A stretch of DNA of 33,546 nucleotides from positions 1-33,546 of the forward strand of contig CAITDZ010000004.1 in the NCBI GenBank assembly GCA_903891285.1, given 5' to 3'. Every line of letters starts with the position of its first letter. The first letter of the stretch is position 1. The position numbers and the translations under genes were made by a program. The stretch comes from an uncultured Solirubrobacterales bacterium. GTDB lineage: Bacteria > Actinomycetota > Thermoleophilia > Solirubrobacterales > 70-9. This document shows positions 31,444 to 33,546 of this stretch, one piece after another. The notes beneath the pieces are model-generated. The model did not search any database and was not told where the DNA came from. It was given only the letters and a program-made list of their open reading frames with translations.

Positions 31444-32484
31444 ATGGGACGCAAGGCACGGATATTCGGTGCGGTGGCAGTCGGGGTTCTGGTTCTCGGA
31501 GCCGTCGCGGCATACGGCTACGACGCCTCGAGGAGTCACCTGATCTCGGATGGGGTCACGATCAACGGTGTCGAGGTCGGTGGCCTCGATACCGAGCAGG
31601 CCGAGGTTCTTGTCCGAAAGAAGGTGGTCGAACCCAGGCGGCGTGCCATCCGGGTCGAGGCGGACGGCGAGACCTTCACGCTTCCGGCCCGCGACCTCAA
31701 GGTCCGGGCCAATGTCCGAGGTGCCGTTCAGGACGCGCTCGACGCCAGTCGGGAGGGCTCGCTCCCCGAGAGGGTCTTCCGACAGATCACCGGGGGATCC
31801 GATCCCAGGGAGGTCACCCTGGACGTCCAGTGGTCTCGCCCCGCACTCAACGGTTTCGTTCGCGAGGTGGCGGATGGGGTCTACGTGGCACCGAGGGATG
31901 CCTCGGTAGAGCCGGGACCGGAATCGCTCACTGTGGTCGACGAGGCCGACGGCCAGAAGCTTCGCGACAACCTGCTGGATTCCGAACTCGAATCGATCCT
32001 CGCAGGCGGCCCCTACCGCCCCGTGGTAAGGGGCAAGACCAGGGTGCTCAAGCCATCGGTCACCCGGGCAGAGGTCTCGGGTGCCTACCCGACCTACATC
32101 ACGGTCAGCAAGGCCTCCTACACCCTCACCCTCTGGAAGGACCTCGAGGTTGCGGCCCAGTATCCGGTGGCAGTTGGATCGCCCGACTACCCGACTCCGG
32201 ACGGACTCTTCTCGATCCAGGACAAGCAGGTCGATCCCGACTGGCACGTCCCCACCTCCGACTGGGCGGGAGACCTCGCCGGGACCGTCGTCCCCGGGGG
32301 TTCGGCCGAGAACCCGCTCAAGGCCCGGTGGATGGGCATCTACGGGGGTGCCGGGATCCACGGGACCGACTCGATCTACTCGCTGGGAACGGCCGCTTCC
32401 CATGGCTGCGTCCGAATGGCGGTCGACGACGTGATCGCCCTGTACGACCAGGTCGATGTCGGGACACCGATCTACATCGGCTGA
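31444..32484 (+). CDS. L,D-transpeptidase (YkuD domain), membrane anchored
   Basis: An enzyme that crosslinks peptidoglycan peptides 3-3 or attaches proteins, acting outside the membrane. Residues 7-24 form an N-terminal membrane anchor. A PG-binding/VanW-type region follows (VTINGVEVGGLDTEQA, about 38-53). The catalytic YkuD domain (about 215-346) has YITVSKASYTLTLWKD, GIHGTDSIYSLGTAASHGCVRM with His320, Gly321 and catalytic Cys322, and GTPIYIG at the end. The last motif is the true C terminus. Length 346 fits. It is preceded by TACAAT and a strong ribosome site. Such enzymes are prominent in actinobacterial cell walls. Confidence 0.93.
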   Translation: MGRKARIFGAVAVGVLVLGAVAAYGYDASRSHLISDGVTINGVEVGGLDTEQAEVLVRKKVVEPRRRAIRVEADGETFTLPARDLKVRANVRGAVQDALDASREGSLPERVFRQITGGSDPREVTLDVQWSRPALNGFVREVADGVYVAPRDASVEPGPESLTVVDEADGQKLRDNLLDSELESILAGGPYRPVVRGKTRVLKPSVTRAEVSGAYPTYITVSKASYTLTLWKDLEVAAQYPVAVGSPDYPTPDGLFSIQDKQVDPDWHVPTSDWAGDLAGTVVPGGSAENPLKARWMGIYGGAGIHGTDSIYSLGTAASHGCVRMAVDDVIALYDQVDVGTPIYIG

Positions 32485-32494
32485 TTCGGCCGTC

Positions 32495-33397
32495 ATGGAG
32501 AGGGAAGACCTCAGCTGGTCCGGGGCGATCGAACTCCACCGGCGCGACCTTGCCGCCGCCGGATCCTCCGAACGCACGGTCGAGGCCTACGGCCGGGACC
32601 TCGGTCAGTTCGCAGGATGGGCAGGGGGCCGTGGGCTTGCGCCGGATCAGGTGACCCACCGCGAGGTCCGCCTGTTCGCCGCCTCATTGACCCAGGACGG
32701 CCGCTCGCCGGCGACCGTCGCGAGGAAGCTCGCATCGGTCAGGAGCCTCTACGCATTCCTGCTGAGGACGGGCCGGGTCCCACAGAACCCGGCCGACCTG
32801 GTCTCGGCACCGAAGGCCGGCCGAAAGCTGCCCAAAGTCCTGACCGTCGTGCAGGTGGAGGAAGTCCTGGGCGCGGTCCCGGCAACGACACCGATCGAAC
32901 TCCGCGACCAGGCGATGCTCGAGCTGGCCTATTCCTCGGGACTGAGGAGCGCCGAACTGGTCGACCTCGACCTGACCTCGCTCGATTCCACGGGCGGTCG
33001 GGTCAAGGTGATCGGAAAGGGTTCCCGGCACCGGATCGTTCCGGTGGGCGATCCCGCGATGGAAGCGATCGACCACTACATCGAGGGGGGCAGGCAGCGA
33101 CTCGTGGTCGATCCCGAGGAGCGAGCCCTCTTCATATCGAAGAACGGTCGTCGACTCTCGACGTCAGACGTCTCCCGCCGCCTGGCAGTGCGGGTCCGCA
33201 AGGCCGCTTCGGCCGGCGGCATATCCCCGCACACCCTCCGACATTCCTTCGCTACCCACCTGCTGGAGGGCGGGGCGGACCTCAGGACGATCCAGGAGCT
33301 GCTCGGACATTCCTCCATCTCGACCACCCAGGTCTATACCCACCTCGATGCGGCCCGACTCAGGGACGTCTACGCCGAGAGCCATCCCCGGGCCTGA
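32495..33397 (+). CDS. xerD: XerC/XerD-type tyrosine recombinase
   Basis: A 300-residue site-specific recombinase. The N-terminal SAM-like domain (about 8-95) includes AYGRDLGQFAGW and ATVARKLASVRSLYAFLL. The catalytic domain carries Arg151 (SSGLRSAELVDL), Lys175 (GKGSRHRIVP), HxxR at 246-249 (HTLRHSFATHLL), His272 (LGHSSISTTQ) and the nucleophile Tyr281 (YTHLD). This full set fits chromosome dimer resolution at dif, which is not seen here. Nothing around it suggests an integron or phage, so a housekeeping XerC/D is likely; which of the two cannot be told. ATG 32495 is preferred to an upstream GTG (32456) inside the transpeptidase gene. Confidence 0.92.
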   Translation: MEREDLSWSGAIELHRRDLAAAGSSERTVEAYGRDLGQFAGWAGGRGLAPDQVTHREVRLFAASLTQDGRSPATVARKLASVRSLYAFLLRTGRVPQNPADLVSAPKAGRKLPKVLTVVQVEEVLGAVPATTPIELRDQAMLELAYSSGLRSAELVDLDLTSLDSTGGRVKVIGKGSRHRIVPVGDPAMEAIDHYIEGGRQRLVVDPEERALFISKNGRRLSTSDVSRRLAVRVRKAASAGGISPHTLRHSFATHLLEGGADLRTIQELLGHSSISTTQVYTHLDAARLRDVYAESHPRA

Positions 33398-33415
33398 CCC
33401 GCCTTCGAGGGCGGG
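33398..33415 (+). terminator. GC hairpin after the recombinase gene
   Basis: CCCGCC (33398-33403) pairs with GGCGGG (33410-33415) around the loop TTCGAG, directly after the recombinase stop. There is no T-run, so intrinsic termination is only possible. Confidence 0.4.
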
Positions 33416-33423
33416 GCGTCGCG

Positions 33424-33429
33424 GATAAT
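33424..33429 (+). promoter_or_regulatory. -10 box of the RNase HI gene, likely leaderless
   Basis: GATAAT, 9 nt and then GTG 33439, immediately after the GC hairpin. Confidence 0.45.
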
Positions 33430-33438
33430 CTTCGGCCG

Positions 33439-33546
33439 GTGCCGAGGTTCAAGGTCAACGTCGATGGGGGGGCCAGGGGGAACCCGGGTCCTGCGGCGAT
33501 CGGGGTCGTCATCCGTCAGGGCGAGGAAGTGATCGCCGACCTCTCC
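33439..33546 (+). CDS. RNase HI family protein (partial, 3' end outside window)
   Basis: GTG 33439 opens a frame of 36 residues to the window end: VPRFKVNVDGGARGNPGPAA and on, including the RNase HI signature DGGARGNPGPAAIGVV with its first catalytic Asp. Actinobacterial RNase HI-like proteins of this form begin the same way, some fused to phosphatase domains. The rest is cut off, so the architecture cannot be told. Upstream are a GC hairpin and a GATAAT box. Confidence 0.8.
   Translation, partial: MPRFKVNVDGGARGNPGPAAIGVVIRQGEEVIADLS

Noticed and set aside
32495-33397. The tyrosine recombinase as a sign of an integrated mobile element.
   Set aside because: No attachment-site repeats, phage or transfer genes lie nearby; its size and motifs fit housekeeping XerC/D.
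1-33546. High frequency of GATCG/TCGAG words as a possible repeat or uptake signal.
   Set aside because: They follow codon phase (Ile-Glu, Asp-Arg, Leu-Glu with GC-ending codons) and are better explained by codon usage.

Overview
The window is dense, GC-rich bacterial chromosome: 36 protein genes, nearly all on the + strand, with gaps mostly under 80 bp. Gene order and content point to a deep-branching actinobacterium, most likely class Thermoleophilia (Solirubrobacterales or Gaiellales type). This rests on a SepIVA-like coiled-coil gene beside coaD and DUF177, a plsX-acpP-rnc-smc-ftsY-ffh-rpsP-khpA-trmD-rplS-lepB-rnhB core block, a mycobacterial-type SDR gene, and TANNNT boxes 7-9 nt before start codons. 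The taxon is inferred, not proved. I see no mobile element, phage, CRISPR array, rRNA or tRNA.

Layout. Positions 1-1828 (- strand) hold an envelope-polysaccharide pair: a partial flippase and a family 2 glycosyltransferase. Starting divergently only 19 bp away is a complete riboflavin operon, ribD-ribE-ribBA-ribH (1848-5346). Next come rpmB, a FakA-like fatty acid kinase, recG, rsmD and coaD (5407-10484). Positions 10612-14042 hold a SepIVA-like protein, DUF177, rpmF, plsX, acpP and rnc. Chromosome organisation, protein targeting and ribosome genes follow (smc, ftsY, ffh, rpsP, khpA, trmD, rplS, lepB, rnhB; 14117-22223). The third part holds yraN (inverted), the DNA-processing pair comM-dprA, then thiD, ilvD, a secreted DUF3089 hydrolase, an inverted alpha/beta hydrolase, an SDR protein, an L,D-transpeptidase, a XerC/D recombinase and the start of an RNase HI gene cut by the window edge.

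How the genes fit together. The rib genes encode every dedicated enzyme from GTP and ribulose-5-phosphate to riboflavin except the unassigned phosphatase. FakA, PlsX and ACP fit an acyl-phosphate route into phospholipid. Ffh, FtsY and LepB form the secretion axis. RpsP, RplS, RpmB, RpmF, TrmD, RsmD, KhpA and RNase III serve ribosome and tRNA/rRNA maturation.

Most notable points. The SMC protein is only 778 residues, with intact ABC heads but no recognisable hinge and short, nearly equal arms. About ten genes have a TANNNT box 7-9 nt before the start codon, implying leaderless transcription. RNase III has an Ala in place of a conserved catalytic Glu and its start looks frame-disrupted. RplS carries a ~110-residue acidic tail. 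rimM is missing from its usual slot. lepB appears to start at CTG overlapping the rplS stop. ilvD is preceded by a six-codon leaderless ORF overlapping its start. None of these amounts to a new multi-gene system; the short SMC is the best candidate for something undescribed.
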